A stretch of 64,000 nucleotides of DNA, from positions 124,001 through 188,000 of the forward strand of contig CAVVFZ010000025.1 in assembly GCA_963747555.1 (NCBI GenBank). Direction: 5' to 3'. The position numbers and the translations under genes were made by a program. Under the pieces are notes generated by a model. The model saw only the letters and a list, made by a program, of their open reading frames with translations, had not been told where the DNA came from and did no database searches. Position 1 is the stretch's first letter. The number at the start of each line of letters is the position of its first letter. Shown one piece after another: positions 24,081 through 32,531 of this stretch. The stretch comes from DUZB01 sp963747555 (lineage in GTDB: Bacteria; Desulfobacterota; DSM-4660; Desulfatiglandales; Desulfatiglandaceae).

Positions 24081-25045
24081 TTTATCGGATAGATGTCGGT
24101 TCCCCACAAAAAAAACTCCATGCCGTGTGTCTCCCCGGCGGTTTTCCTGTTGCGTCTTTAAGAGATTGTTCATGGGGAGCGGCCCTCTTCGTCGGGGGAC
24201 TCTTACTCCTATGGGCGTTACCCATTCCGGCCATCAGGTTCTGGTTCATGAGACCGGATTTGACCGTTGCACGGGCGCCGTTGAGGATTTTCCCGAACGC
24301 CACCACATCGGCAGTTCCGCATGATAAGGGCCGCGGAAAAAATGATTTGTTCCGAATTACGCGCATATTGGCGTTTGGTTTGTTCGATCTGAAATCGGCA
24401 ACCCGCAAGAATAGTCCCACTATTTTGAGGACTTGACGATTGAAGAGCGGGCAAAACGGACCGTAGAGGTGATGGAAGTTGGGATAATACATTTTTTCCG
24501 CGGCCCTAACCTCCCCATGATTCCCTTCAGGGTGAAAAATCTGATTTCAAACTCTATCATTTCAATGTGACGAAACATTCCTGGAAAAGCAATGGGGTTG
24601 AGCAGGTATTTTGCCTGAGGAAAAAAGGCATGTATGAAAGGATGACAATTCAGACCTTATCCCCCGTTAGATTCACGTGAAGTTCATCCGCCCTGCGGTT
24701 CACATCAAGACTGAAATCTGCCGCCATAGATCCCTCTGCTGTAGATTTGCTTTTTAGGTCCCTTTGTTACAACATACCATTTAATCAAAACGGTTTTCAT
24801 CAGCAGATCCTCTATGATTGAATAGGTTATTTCCTAAAAAGCGCAATTTGACTTATCCAATACCAAAAGATGCCTTTAACGGGAATTAAAGTCTTTTTTT
24901 TATTGAGAATTTCCGAAAAACCGCATAGATTGAAAGTCAAACGGACAGTGCAGCCGCCCACCTGAAAACCGGGTCCCGATCATGAAACACGTCTTTTGGG
25001 GCCGCGGCTTCGGCAAAGAGGTGATCTGTCACATGGAGGCGCATC
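24081..25045. other. About 960 bases without an intact gene
   Basis: Several overlapping short frames but none coherent. A plus-strand stretch near 24190-24270 (RRGTLTPMGVTHSGHQVLV) faintly recalls the N-terminus of alanine dehydrogenase or transhydrogenase alpha, too weak to call. The stretch looks like decayed DNA. The last 20 bases hold GGAGG for the next frame. Confidence 0.45.
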
Positions 25046-25384
25046 ATGGCGAATCAGCAAAAACCCAAAACACCTGAAACCCGGCAAAAGGCTCAAGCGG
25101 GAAAAAAGGAAAAAAGCCGCCAAGGGAAACTCCGGTCGCCGAAAGAAGGAAATGAACAAAGCTTTCCCGTGGTGGGGGTCGGCGCATCGGCCGGGGGCGT
25201 CAAGGCCCTGGAAATGTTTTTTTCAAAGGTACCCGCCGATTGCCGGATGGTTTCCATTCTCTCCAGGAAAGGTGCGCTTCCGGACCTGGGAGACCGAAAA
25301 ATGGCCTTGAACGCAAGACGCATCGACACCGGTGAAAAGCATCCGGCCATGGTTATGGTGAGTTTTAAGGATTTGACCGAATAA
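25046..25384 (+). pseudogene. CheB/CheR-type fusion, large internal in-frame deletion
   Basis: 112 codons. Residues 1-40 are a basic leader, and about 40-75 match the start of the CheB methylesterase domain (FPVVGVGASAGGVKALEMFF). The sequence then jumps to RKMALNARRIDTGEKHPAMVMVSFKDLTE, which matches the far C-terminal PAS part of CheB-CheR-PAS chemotaxis fusions. About a thousand residues are missing, yet the frame stays open. GGAGG six bases before the ATG means it may still be translated. It stops directly before the next kinase gene, as the full-length protein would. It is therefore a deletion relic. Confidence 0.7.
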
Positions 25385-27440
25385 ATGCCCCGGGAAACAG
25401 ATAAAAACCAAAACGTTTTTTCAAAAGGTCCGGATGTCCTAAGCAGCCCAATGACGGGTGCCGACCAGGCCTTTCAAGAGAAGATCGCCCTGCTGCAGGA
25501 ATTTTTTGATTTTTCACCGGTGGGTTTTATGTCTCTTGACCCGAAGGGCCGAATCCTGGATGCCAATCTGGCGGTCTCCACGCTTCTTGAAAGGGATCCA
25601 TACCGTTTGTTTCATCAATCGCTTTATGATTTTGTTCTTCGGGAGGATCGAGACGTCCTCTATCTTCATCTTCGGAAGCTGTTTAAACCGGCGCGTCCCA
25701 CACCTTGCGAACTTCGCATCCAAAAAGCACCCCATGGCGTGCGGCACCTACTGATGAAAAGCACCCTTATCTCCGATCCCAAAAGGGGTGTCATCGGCCT
25801 TTCCGCCCTGATGGACGTAACGGACCGTGTTCAGGCAGAGGAAACCTTTCAGCGCATGGCCGAGACCAGCGTGGACATTATTTCTCTCTTGAACGCCCGC
25901 GGCCGGGTGGTTTACTGCTCCCGTGCCGTTGAGCGCCAACTGGGATATCCGCCTCACACGGTCGTGGACAACCCCTTTGAAACCTTTATCGCGGCTTCCG
26001 AACGGAATCTGGCCCGAAAACTGTTTAAACGGGTGCTTGTCGACCGAAAAATCGAAAACATGGAACTTCATCTCCTGTCCATGGACGGAACACCCGTTCC
26101 CTTTGAAATCAATGCCCGCGCAAACACGCCTCACCGAAGCGCCGAAGACGTCCTCGTTTTTTGCGTCGCCCGAAACATCACCGCACGCAAGCAATACCGG
26201 GACGAACTGGAGAAAAGCCACCGGGAGAAATCAGAAGCCCTGGCCCTGCTGGATGCTATTTTTGATTCCGCCCCCATCGGCCTGGGATTCTGGGACAAAG
26301 AATTGCGATTTGTTCGGCTCAATCAGGCCTTGGCCGACTTCAACGGTCTGCCGGTGGAAACGCATCTGGGCCGAAAATTCAACGAGATCGTGGAGGATGT
26401 GGAGGACATTGCGGAGATTGAATCCCAATGGCGCCACATCATCGAAAGTGGTGAGCCCGTTGTCGATGTTGAAATACATGTGGAGACGAAAGCATACCCC
26501 GGTGAAAAACGGTACTGGCTCGAAAACTGGTATCCGGTTCGGCTGGGAAAGAAAACCATCGGCATGGCCGCAACGGTGATGGATATCACCGAACGTAAGC
26601 AGTTGCAGGAATCGCTCCAACGCGCCGGCAAGCAACTGGAAAGGAAGGTTGAAGAACGCACCAAAGAGCTGGTGCGGAGCCAACAAGACCCTGAAGGAAG
26701 AAATCTCAAAACGTCAACAATTTGAGAAGGAACTGAAATTATCCACGGAAAAAATCCTGAAAGAGTCTACTCGGAGAAAGGTCCTTGCCGCCCGGCTGGT
26801 CAATGCGGTCGAGGCAGGCCGCCGCGAAATAGGCATGTACCTGCACGATCAGATCGGTCAGACGCTGACTACGGTAAAGATGCGCCTGGAGGGCGTCAGA
26901 AAGGGTGCTGAAGGAACGAACCCCACGGTTGCCCATGAGCTGGAAAAAACCGAAGAGGCCCTGTCCGACATTATGCGGCAGGTGAAAACCATGTCACGGC
27001 AAATGCGCCCGGACATGCTGGAAAACCTGGGACTCGTCCCGGCCCTCAGCGCACTGGTGGGCGCCTTTGAGCAATGGGTCTCTTTTAAGATTCATTTGCA
27101 CTGCGGCGATTTCAAGGAAGACCCGAACCCGAACGCAGCCCTGGGCCTTTACCGCATCACGCAGGAGGCCCTCAACAATGTTGCCAAACATGCCGAAGCA
27201 AAAGAGGTGTTTGTAAACCTGATTCAAAAAGAAAACAACATCCTGTTGACGGTGGAAGATGACGGCGCCGGATTTGATGGTGAAGCAATCGATGTTCAAA
27301 GCGGAGGCCAGGGCCCCCTGGGACTGCTCATCATGCGTGAACGGGCTGAACTGGCGGGCGGATATCTGACCCTCGATTCGAAAATTGGAAAAGGAACGCT
27401 TCTGTCCGTTGAAATTCCCAACCGCTCACCGCATGAATGA
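25385..27440 (+). pseudogene. PAS sensor histidine kinase (NarX-type HisKA_3), one frameshift
   Basis: Soluble kinase, about 685 codons. PAS domains at about 25-140, 150-275 and 290-410, a coiled coil, HisKA_3 with phospho-His in YLHDQIGQTLT, and HATPase_c (EALNNVAKHAEA, EDDGAGFD, GPLGLLIMRERA). The first frame runs to 26725 and the second from about 26680, so one extra base near 26675-26680 (KELV then ANKTLKEEI) breaks it. It could be real or a consensus error. The stop overlaps an ATG of the response regulator, the expected partner. Confidence 0.85.
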
Positions 27441-27459
27441 ACCCGAAAAGAGGTTGCCC

Positions 27460-28161
27460 ATGGAAGAGAAAAAGACCCATCAGGGAAATCGTGACGTCAA
27501 AAAAGTTCTCATCGTGGATGATCACGGGGTGGTGGCGAAGGGGATCGAGGTCGCACTGGAGGACGAGCCGGACTTTCAAGTGGTCGGAACCGCTATAGAC
27601 GGAAAAAAAGCGCTTGAGCAGGTTCGTCGTCTCCTGCCCGATATTGTGATCCTGGATATCTCCATGCCCGAATTAAACGGGGTGGAAACCACCACGCAGA
27701 TTCGAAAGCTCAGCAAAGGGACCCGAATCGTCATCTTTTCCATGTATTCGGACCGGGAATACGTCATCCCTCTATTCAGAATGGGGATTTCAGCGTACGT
27801 CCTCAAAGAAGAGGCCCTTTCAAACCTGATTCTGGCCCTGAAAGTCGTTTCAAAGCACGGCACTTACTTCAGCCCCTCTATTCAGCGCATCATTCGGGGT
27901 CACATGGAGGAACTTGAAATGGGTGACGGCCGAACCTCCGCCCGGGGCGTGCAGGATGGGTTAAGCAAATTGAGCGCCCGCGAAAAGGAAGTCTTTCCCC
28001 TTCTGGCCGACGGCCTGAGCGCCAGGGAAATCGGCAAACGACTCTATATCAGTCCCAAAACCGTGGAATCCCATAAATACAACATCATGGACAAGCTGGG
28101 TGTCACGTCCATTGCAGGCTTCACCAAAATCGCCATCAAAAAACATCTCATCGATCTCTAA
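27460..28161 (+). CDS. NarL/LuxR-family response regulator
   Basis: 233 aa from the ATG at 27460 (AGAGG seven bases upstream); an ATG at 27433 overlapping the kinase stop would add nine residues. Receiver domain with VDDHG, phospho-Asp in VILDISMPE and Lys in VLKEEA. C-terminal LuxR-type helix-turn-helix (LSAREKEVFPLLADG, then AREIGKRLYISPKTVESH). It is the cognate regulator of the preceding HisKA_3 kinase. Its DNA targets are unknown. Whether it binds the CCCCAT box is untested, but it is the only complete two-component DNA-binding regulator in the window. Confidence 0.92.
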   Translation: MEEKKTHQGNRDVKKVLIVDDHGVVAKGIEVALEDEPDFQVVGTAIDGKKALEQVRRLLPDIVILDISMPELNGVETTTQIRKLSKGTRIVIFSMYSDREYVIPLFRMGISAYVLKEEALSNLILALKVVSKHGTYFSPSIQRIIRGHMEELEMGDGRTSARGVQDGLSKLSAREKEVFPLLADGLSAREIGKRLYISPKTVESHKYNIMDKLGVTSIAGFTKIAIKKHLIDL

Positions 28162-28550
28162 GAAATCTCTTAAAACGCCTGCACTAATCCGGTTCTTCCG
28201 CCCGCCGTACACCTGCGGCAAACACGCTGATAATCCCTCTTTTAGCGCCTTCCCGCGGGTTTTCCGCCCCATGGGAAACAGCAGGGGCCTTTCAAAAAGG
28301 GGCTTCCCCGGTTTTAGGAAATAAACTAACCGAAAATCATCATTTTCCCGATGTACAGCAGATGGCGGATTGCCTATATTTTAGTAAAGGGAAGAGACCG
28401 ATCCGGAAGGGAAAATGAAATGGCCTCAAGCGTCACATTCATGAAAAGCTATCCCCCGAATCGAACTACGGTTCAACGTCTTGAAACCGCTCTCTTTGCT
28501 TTTTTTTTCAGACGGCGCCGGGCGTTTTAAAAGCAAGTCAGGAGTGAGCC
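28162..28550. other. Intergenic region with a weak CCCCAT-like site
   Basis: No gene seen. Near 28333-28385 a sequence GAAAATCATCATTTTCCCGAT, 21 bases, CTATATT resembles the regulon promoter but has a one-base gap and CCCGAT, so it is only a weak candidate for gene 28551. A T-run (28500-28509) precedes the gene. Confidence 0.35.
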
Positions 28551-29030
28551 ATGAACCGAATTCTAATAGCGGACCAGGACGAAATCATCTGCCTGCTGTA
28601 TGAAGACGAGCTTTCCGAGTCGGGCTACGACGTGGTGAGCGTCACCCGTCCAAAAGACTTTCTGACCGCGGTAGTATCCAATAAACCCGATTTGCTGCTC
28701 CTGTGCAACCGCATGCTGTTGGAGGAAAGCATCTGGCGCATACTTGTGACGATTCGCAATTCAGATCGTTCTTGCCCCGTGATTCTGTGTGCTGATCGAC
28801 TACCTGTTCCAGAGGGCCTTCTAAAGCTGACGGACGGCGCCATTTTGAAAAGTTTTGATTTGAGGGAGCTGAAACTGAAAATCGAACACTTACTGGCCAA
28901 AAATTCGGAGAAAATCAAGACGCGCGGCATTCCGTCGGAAATGGATGGCTTCCGACAAAAAATGTCGATTGTTCAAAAGGTGTCAAAAACCGCGTCTCCG
29001 GACTGTCTAATCCCGCCGGTGCCGCCATAG
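28551..29030 (+). CDS. Degenerate receiver-domain protein
   Basis: 159 aa. The first 120 residues follow the receiver fold (RILIADQDEIICLLYEDEL, then ILKSF at the Lys position), but the phospho-acceptor segment reads LLLLCNRML instead of LLLLDxxMP, so the acidic acceptor is replaced by Cys or Asn. Phosphorylation is therefore unlikely, and it may act as a pseudo-receiver by binding. The last 35 residues are unmatched. AGGAG precedes the ATG. The stop codon abuts a single arm of the palindromic element. Confidence 0.65.
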   Translation: MNRILIADQDEIICLLYEDELSESGYDVVSVTRPKDFLTAVVSNKPDLLLLCNRMLLEESIWRILVTIRNSDRSCPVILCADRLPVPEGLLKLTDGAILKSFDLRELKLKIEHLLAKNSEKIKTRGIPSEMDGFRQKMSIVQKVSKTASPDCLIPPVPP

Positions 29031-29117
29031 GAATCAGATGCGGCAGCAAAAAAGACTTCGTGACGGAATGGCTCTTCTGAGTTATCATTTTGCTACCAGG
29101 AAATTTGAATAGGATAC
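29030..29117 (-). repeat. Palindromic element, single left arm in reverse orientation
   Basis: Matches the inverse of the left arm (GGAATCAGATGCGGCAGC, then AAAAAAGACTTCGTGAC, ending AAATTTGAATAGGATAC). The inner stem and right arm are missing. Its inner edge coincides with the stop codon of the degenerate receiver gene. Confidence 0.85.
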
Positions 29118-29264
29118 CTCCCGTCGCCCCATTTACCTCTTTTTTAAAACCCACATGGGCACCTCTGATGGTCTCTATGCTCTTCCCTGAAAAAACAATG
29201 GCTTATCAGCTCACCTCACCTAAAAAAGCGCTTGATCCCTATTTACAGTTTTTTCGATGCGGGA

Positions 29265-29310
29265 ATACAGTCGAAACCCCATAACATTTTTTTCCCTACG
29301 GATCTATTAT
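29265..29310 (+). promoter_or_regulatory. CCCCAT-box promoter for gene 29421
   Basis: ATACAGTCGAAACCCCAT (29265-29282), 21 bases, CTATTAT (29304-29310). The leader to the ATG is about 105 bases. Confidence 0.72.
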
Positions 29311-29420
29311 AGATACAGGCATGGGTGATCATGTTCGGCTTGAACCCTTTTGTCGGAGGTGCATATGCACAAATCATCCGGTTCCACAATAATTGACGAA
29401 ATACGGAAAGGAGTCTTCCC

Positions 29421-29708
29421 ATGAGCGCTTATCTTGAAATCACACTCAAAATTGATTCAAAAAACCGTTCCGCGGCGGCCGATGTTTTTAACAAATACAG
29501 AGAACCTTTTCTGACCCAAATCATGGGGGCCCAGGCTAAACATTTGCTGATCAGAGATGAAGATGTCCAGGTCCACCACGCGTTCGGAAAAGTCGAGGAG
29601 GCGCAAGCCTATTTAAAAAGCGATCTTTTTAATCAGGATGTGGTCAAGGAACTCAAGCCTTTGCTGGAAGCGGATCCCGATGTCCGGATTTACGATGTGG
29701 CTGTTTAG
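29421..29708 (+). CDS. Unknown 95-aa protein, possible dimeric alpha-beta barrel
   Basis: 95 residues. The alternation of strands and helices (LEITLKIDSK, HLLIRDEDVQVHHAFG, DVRIYDV) resembles small ferredoxin-like or antibiotic-biosynthesis-monooxygenase-type folds, but no catalytic signature is visible. AAAGGAG precedes the ATG by eight bases. The CCCCAT promoter upstream suggests stress-linked expression. A 6-phosphogluconolactonase fragment and the DhnA-type aldolase follow on the same strand, so the promoter may serve these as well. Confidence 0.65.
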   Translation: MSAYLEITLKIDSKNRSAAADVFNKYREPFLTQIMGAQAKHLLIRDEDVQVHHAFGKVEEAQAYLKSDLFNQDVVKELKPLLEADPDVRIYDVAV

Positions 29709-29725
29709 AAAAGGGTAGCAAAAAC

Positions 29726-30109
29726 GTGTACCAGGGGCAAAAGATAATTGTCGTTCCCATTCCTCCCCATCACCTGCATCCCATGCCCGTGCTGGTTCCG
29801 CCTGATCAGGGAGCGCTCCTTTATGAAGCGGAACTTAAAGAGTTCTTCGAGGATGCGGGTGGCGGTCCGTTTTTCGATCTCATCTATCTCGGGGTGGGAA
29901 AAGACGGTCACACCGTCTCCCTTTTTCCCGGGCGGGAAGCCGTCAGCAAATCCTCGGCCTGGGTTCTGAACGTTACCGGCGGTGCCACCACAGGGAGAGA
30001 GCGCATGATGGGCATATCTCCCCAGAGCATTCATCAGCGGGTTCCTTTCGCCGTGGGGGGGACATACGAAATAGAAGCATATGAAAGGACATACAAGACA
30101 TCTGAATGA
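29726..30109 (+). pseudogene. 6-phosphogluconolactonase fragment
   Basis: 127 codons matching the central and C-terminal parts of the sugar-phosphate isomerase-like lactonase: VPIPPHHLHPMPV, YEAELKEFF, FDLIYLGVGKDGHTVSLFPG (the family signature), then SAWVLNVTGG. The N-terminal ~95 residues, including the sugar-phosphate site, are absent, and the C-terminus is altered. It has no proper ribosome-binding site. It is a relic lying upstream of the aldolase, consistent with a once-larger sugar-phosphate operon. Confidence 0.7.
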
Positions 30110-30136
30110 AACGGATAGACACAAGGAGACATTAAA

Positions 30137-31066
30137 ATGAGAGAGCGAGTCGCGAGAATTCTTTCCCACTACAATGCAGAGAATCTCGGCGTACGGACCA
30201 ACCTGGCCAGGATTTTGAACCACGGCACCCTTGGGGGCACGGGAAAAATGGTTATTCTGCCCGTCGATCAAGGGTTTGAACACGGGCCCGCAAGGAGTTT
30301 CGCCGAAAATGATGCAGGCTACGATCCCGCCTACCACTTTCAATTGGCACTGGACGCTGGATGCAATGCCCATGCCGCTCCCCTGGGCGCTTTTGAGACC
30401 GCCGGAAGTGAATATGCCGGGGATCTTCCGCTGATCCTGAAACTCAACAACCATGATTCTCTGGCGCCGGATTCAGAGGATCCCATACCCTCCGTTACCG
30501 GTTCGGTGAAAGACGCACTTCGTCTCGGTTGCGTTGCGGTGGGATTTACCATCTATCCCGGTTCCGCGGGATTCAAGAGCATGTATCAGGAAATCAGAGG
30601 CATTGCCGAAGAGGCCAAGGCATGCGGATTGGCAGTGGTCATCTGGTCATATCCGCGGGGGTCCGGTCTTTCCAAAGAAGGAGAGACGGCCATTGATGTG
30701 GTGACCTATGCTGCCCAGATTGCCGCGCAGCTCGGCGCGCACATTATCAAGGTGAAACTCCCTACCGATCACATCGAACTGAAAAAAGCAAGAGAGACTT
30801 ATGAGTCTCTTAACATTCCGGTGAAAACCGTTGCCGACCGTGTGAGGCACGTGGTTCAAAGCGCCTTCGACGGCAAACGAATGGTCATTTTTTCGGGGGG
30901 ATCCAAGGTCAGTGAAGATGCATTTTACGAAGATATCAGGGGGATCCATCAAGGCGGCGGGTACGGCTCCATTATCGGCCGGAATTCTTTTCAACGTCCC
31001 AAGGAAGAAGCCGTCAAGTTCCTAAACAAAGTGATGGACATCTACGCCGGTGTAGGTGAGAGATAA
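30137..31066 (+). CDS. Class I fructose-bisphosphate aldolase, DhnA/archaeal type
   Basis: 309 aa TIM-barrel aldolase interconverting fructose 1,6-bisphosphate and triose phosphates, Schiff-base mechanism. Conserved ILPVDQGFEHGP near residue 40, KLNNHDSL near 102, the catalytic lysine region HIIKVKLPTDHI near 205, and the phosphate-binding loops FSGGSK and IIGRNSFQR near the C-terminus. AAGGAG precedes the ATG. In anaerobes this type serves gluconeogenesis or, in DhnA relatives, aromatic precursor synthesis; aldolase is the better fit here. It follows the lactonase fragment by 27 bases. Confidence 0.92.
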   Translation: MRERVARILSHYNAENLGVRTNLARILNHGTLGGTGKMVILPVDQGFEHGPARSFAENDAGYDPAYHFQLALDAGCNAHAAPLGAFETAGSEYAGDLPLILKLNNHDSLAPDSEDPIPSVTGSVKDALRLGCVAVGFTIYPGSAGFKSMYQEIRGIAEEAKACGLAVVIWSYPRGSGLSKEGETAIDVVTYAAQIAAQLGAHIIKVKLPTDHIELKKARETYESLNIPVKTVADRVRHVVQSAFDGKRMVIFSGGSKVSEDAFYEDIRGIHQGGGYGSIIGRNSFQRPKEEAVKFLNKVMDIYAGVGER

Positions 31067-31084
31067 TAAGTTTTTGATTGCTGA

Positions 31085-31130
31085 ATACATGATCCAATCC
31101 ATTTTCACACGTTCCTAAAGGTGTTACGTT
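31085..31130 (+). promoter_or_regulatory. Weak CCCCAT-like site upstream of desulfoferrodoxin 2
   Basis: ATACATGATCCAATCCAT, 21 bases, TTACGTT. The first half and the spacing fit; ATCCAT is two changes from CCCCAT. It lies 195 bases before the gene. Listed because the duplicate locus has a stronger site. Confidence 0.3.
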
Positions 31131-31324
31131 CCTTTTAAAGTGGCGCAAACAATCTACTTAAGACGTCGAAAAGATATGGTGGCAGAGGGTTAGACGCGAA
31201 TCAATCGTTTTCCCTGACAAAGGAATGCGGAGTCAGCGGATAAGCGGCAAGCACTTACGGCAGCATTGTTGAATGGGGTTTAAATAAAAACCAAAACGCT
31301 CATTTGAATTGAAAGGAGAAGAAA

Positions 31325-31699
31325 ATGGCAGAAAAACTTGAAATTTATAAATGTGAGGCCTGTGGAAATATTGTGGAAGTGCTGCACGGTGGAGAGGGTG
31401 AACTGGTCTGTTGCGGGTCGCCCATGAAGCTGTTCAAAGAAAACACTGTTGACGCCGCCAAAGAAAAACATGTTCCCGTAGTGGAAAAAGTTGAGGGCGG
31501 ATATAAGGTGAAAGTGGGTGCGGTGGCCCATCCCATGGAGGAAAAACATTACATTGAGTGGATCGAGCTCATCGCGGATGGGAAGGCGTATCGCCAGTTT
31601 CTGAAACCCGGCGTTGCACCGGAGGCGGTGTTCAAAATCGATGCAGCCCAAGTCACGGCAAGAGAATACTGCAATCTCCATGGATTGTGGAAGAAATAG
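31325..31699 (+). CDS. dfx: Desulfoferrodoxin (superoxide reductase), copy 2
   Basis: 124 aa with all metal ligands at the same positions as copy 1 (C10, C13, C29, C30; H49, H69, H75, C116, H119). The proteins differ at only three positions (E24, V56 and A66 here). AAAGGAG precedes the ATG. The second part of the gene (159 bases) is nearly identical in DNA to copy 1 while the first 216 bases have about 30 mostly silent differences. The zinc-ribbon gene again follows. Confidence 0.97.
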   Translation: MAEKLEIYKCEACGNIVEVLHGGEGELVCCGSPMKLFKENTVDAAKEKHVPVVEKVEGGYKVKVGAVAHPMEEKHYIEWIELIADGKAYRQFLKPGVAPEAVFKIDAAQVTAREYCNLHGLWKK

Positions 31700-31720
31700 A
31701 TGGGAAGCGGGAAGATAATG

Positions 31721-31749
31721 GGGCTGTTCGGCGGATGTCCGGACGGTCC
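31721..31749. other. Hairpin between desulfoferrodoxin and zinc-ribbon gene, copy 2
   Basis: GGGCTGTTCGG and CCGGACGGTCC can pair using G-T pairs. It is positionally equivalent to the hairpin at 9639-9668. Confidence 0.35.
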
Positions 31750-31860
31750 TGTCTTCCAGGAGGACCCGGAAGTCGGGAGAAATGCTTCTCCGGTAAGACT
31801 GCCACGTGATCGCGAAGGAAAAACGACCGGATACAACAAAAAAATGTTGGAGAGATTATC

Positions 31861-32085
31861 ATGACTGCTAATATGGCTACACCACAGCATTGCCCCGGAT
31901 TCGACAGTTTCAAACATCTGTCATCCTTTATCTGTAAATGTCCGAACTGTGGAGAGGAAAAGGAGATCTTTTCCGATGAATTCAACAAGACCCATGTCTG
32001 CGGCAAGTGCAATCAGCAAATAGACTTCACCAAATGCACTCTGGATGCCGAAGGGGGCTCACCGGACAGCTTCAGCAAGAGTTAG
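31861..32085 (+). CDS. Small zinc-ribbon protein, copy 2
   Basis: 74 aa, paralogue of the protein at 9777: CKCPNC near residues 25-30, CGKC near 47-50 and a lone Cys11. TTGGAGAG precedes the ATG. The first 45 bases after the start region are identical to copy 1, and later codons differ mostly at silent sites. Role unknown; strict linkage to desulfoferrodoxin is the main clue. Confidence 0.75.
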   Translation: MTANMATPQHCPGFDSFKHLSSFICKCPNCGEEKEIFSDEFNKTHVCGKCNQQIDFTKCTLDAEGGSPDSFSKS

Positions 32086-32370
32086 CCATGGAGACACCCG
32101 GTGACCGGGGTATATTCGTCGATCCGGGCGTTTTTTATGCCTCCTCCATAAAGATTGGCCCCAGCCTTACCCGCCTCTCTCTTCCTGTTCCTTGTTCATA
32201 ATCTTCTGAACGGCAACCGCCTCGGCGTGCTGTATATTCCCGCCCGGGCCTTTCCTTCGTTCTTTGAACAGGTCGTTTCCAAATCATCTTTCCTTGAAAA
32301 TGACTGACGTCATGTCCTTGTTATTGGGTCAATGAGAAAATTCCGTCTCTACCCCGTCGAAATGTGGAAA
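32086..32370. other. Intergenic region upstream of MBL-rhodanese gene
   Basis: About 285 bases without a gene or recognisable repeat; the CCCCAT promoter begins at its right edge. Confidence 0.5.
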
Positions 32371-32416
32371 ATACGGTCATTACCCCATTTGCGTCAATAG
32401 GATATCCGTTTAGACT
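32371..32416 (+). promoter_or_regulatory. CCCCAT-box promoter for MBL-rhodanese gene
   Basis: ATACGGTCATTACCCCAT (32371-32388), 21 bases, TTAGACT (32410-32416). Perfect box, moderate -10. The ATG is 116 bases downstream. Confidence 0.6.
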
Positions 32417-32531
32417 GAATATTTGGGATCAACACGGATTTTCATAGCCCTGTTTTTTTGCTGAGAGGATTCATGTGTGAGGCGCAAGGCGCCGATGAAA
32501 AGACCGATATTTGGTGAAGGGAGTTGAAATT

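Noticed and set aside
24190..24324. Alanine dehydrogenase or transhydrogenase N-terminal remnant
   Set aside because: About 20 residues of loose similarity in a decayed stretch, no continuing homology in any frame.
29112..29140. ATAC followed by CCCCAT near 29113
   Set aside because: The spacing is nine rather than eight bases, the ATAC is the end of a palindromic-element arm, and no -10 follows at 21 bases.
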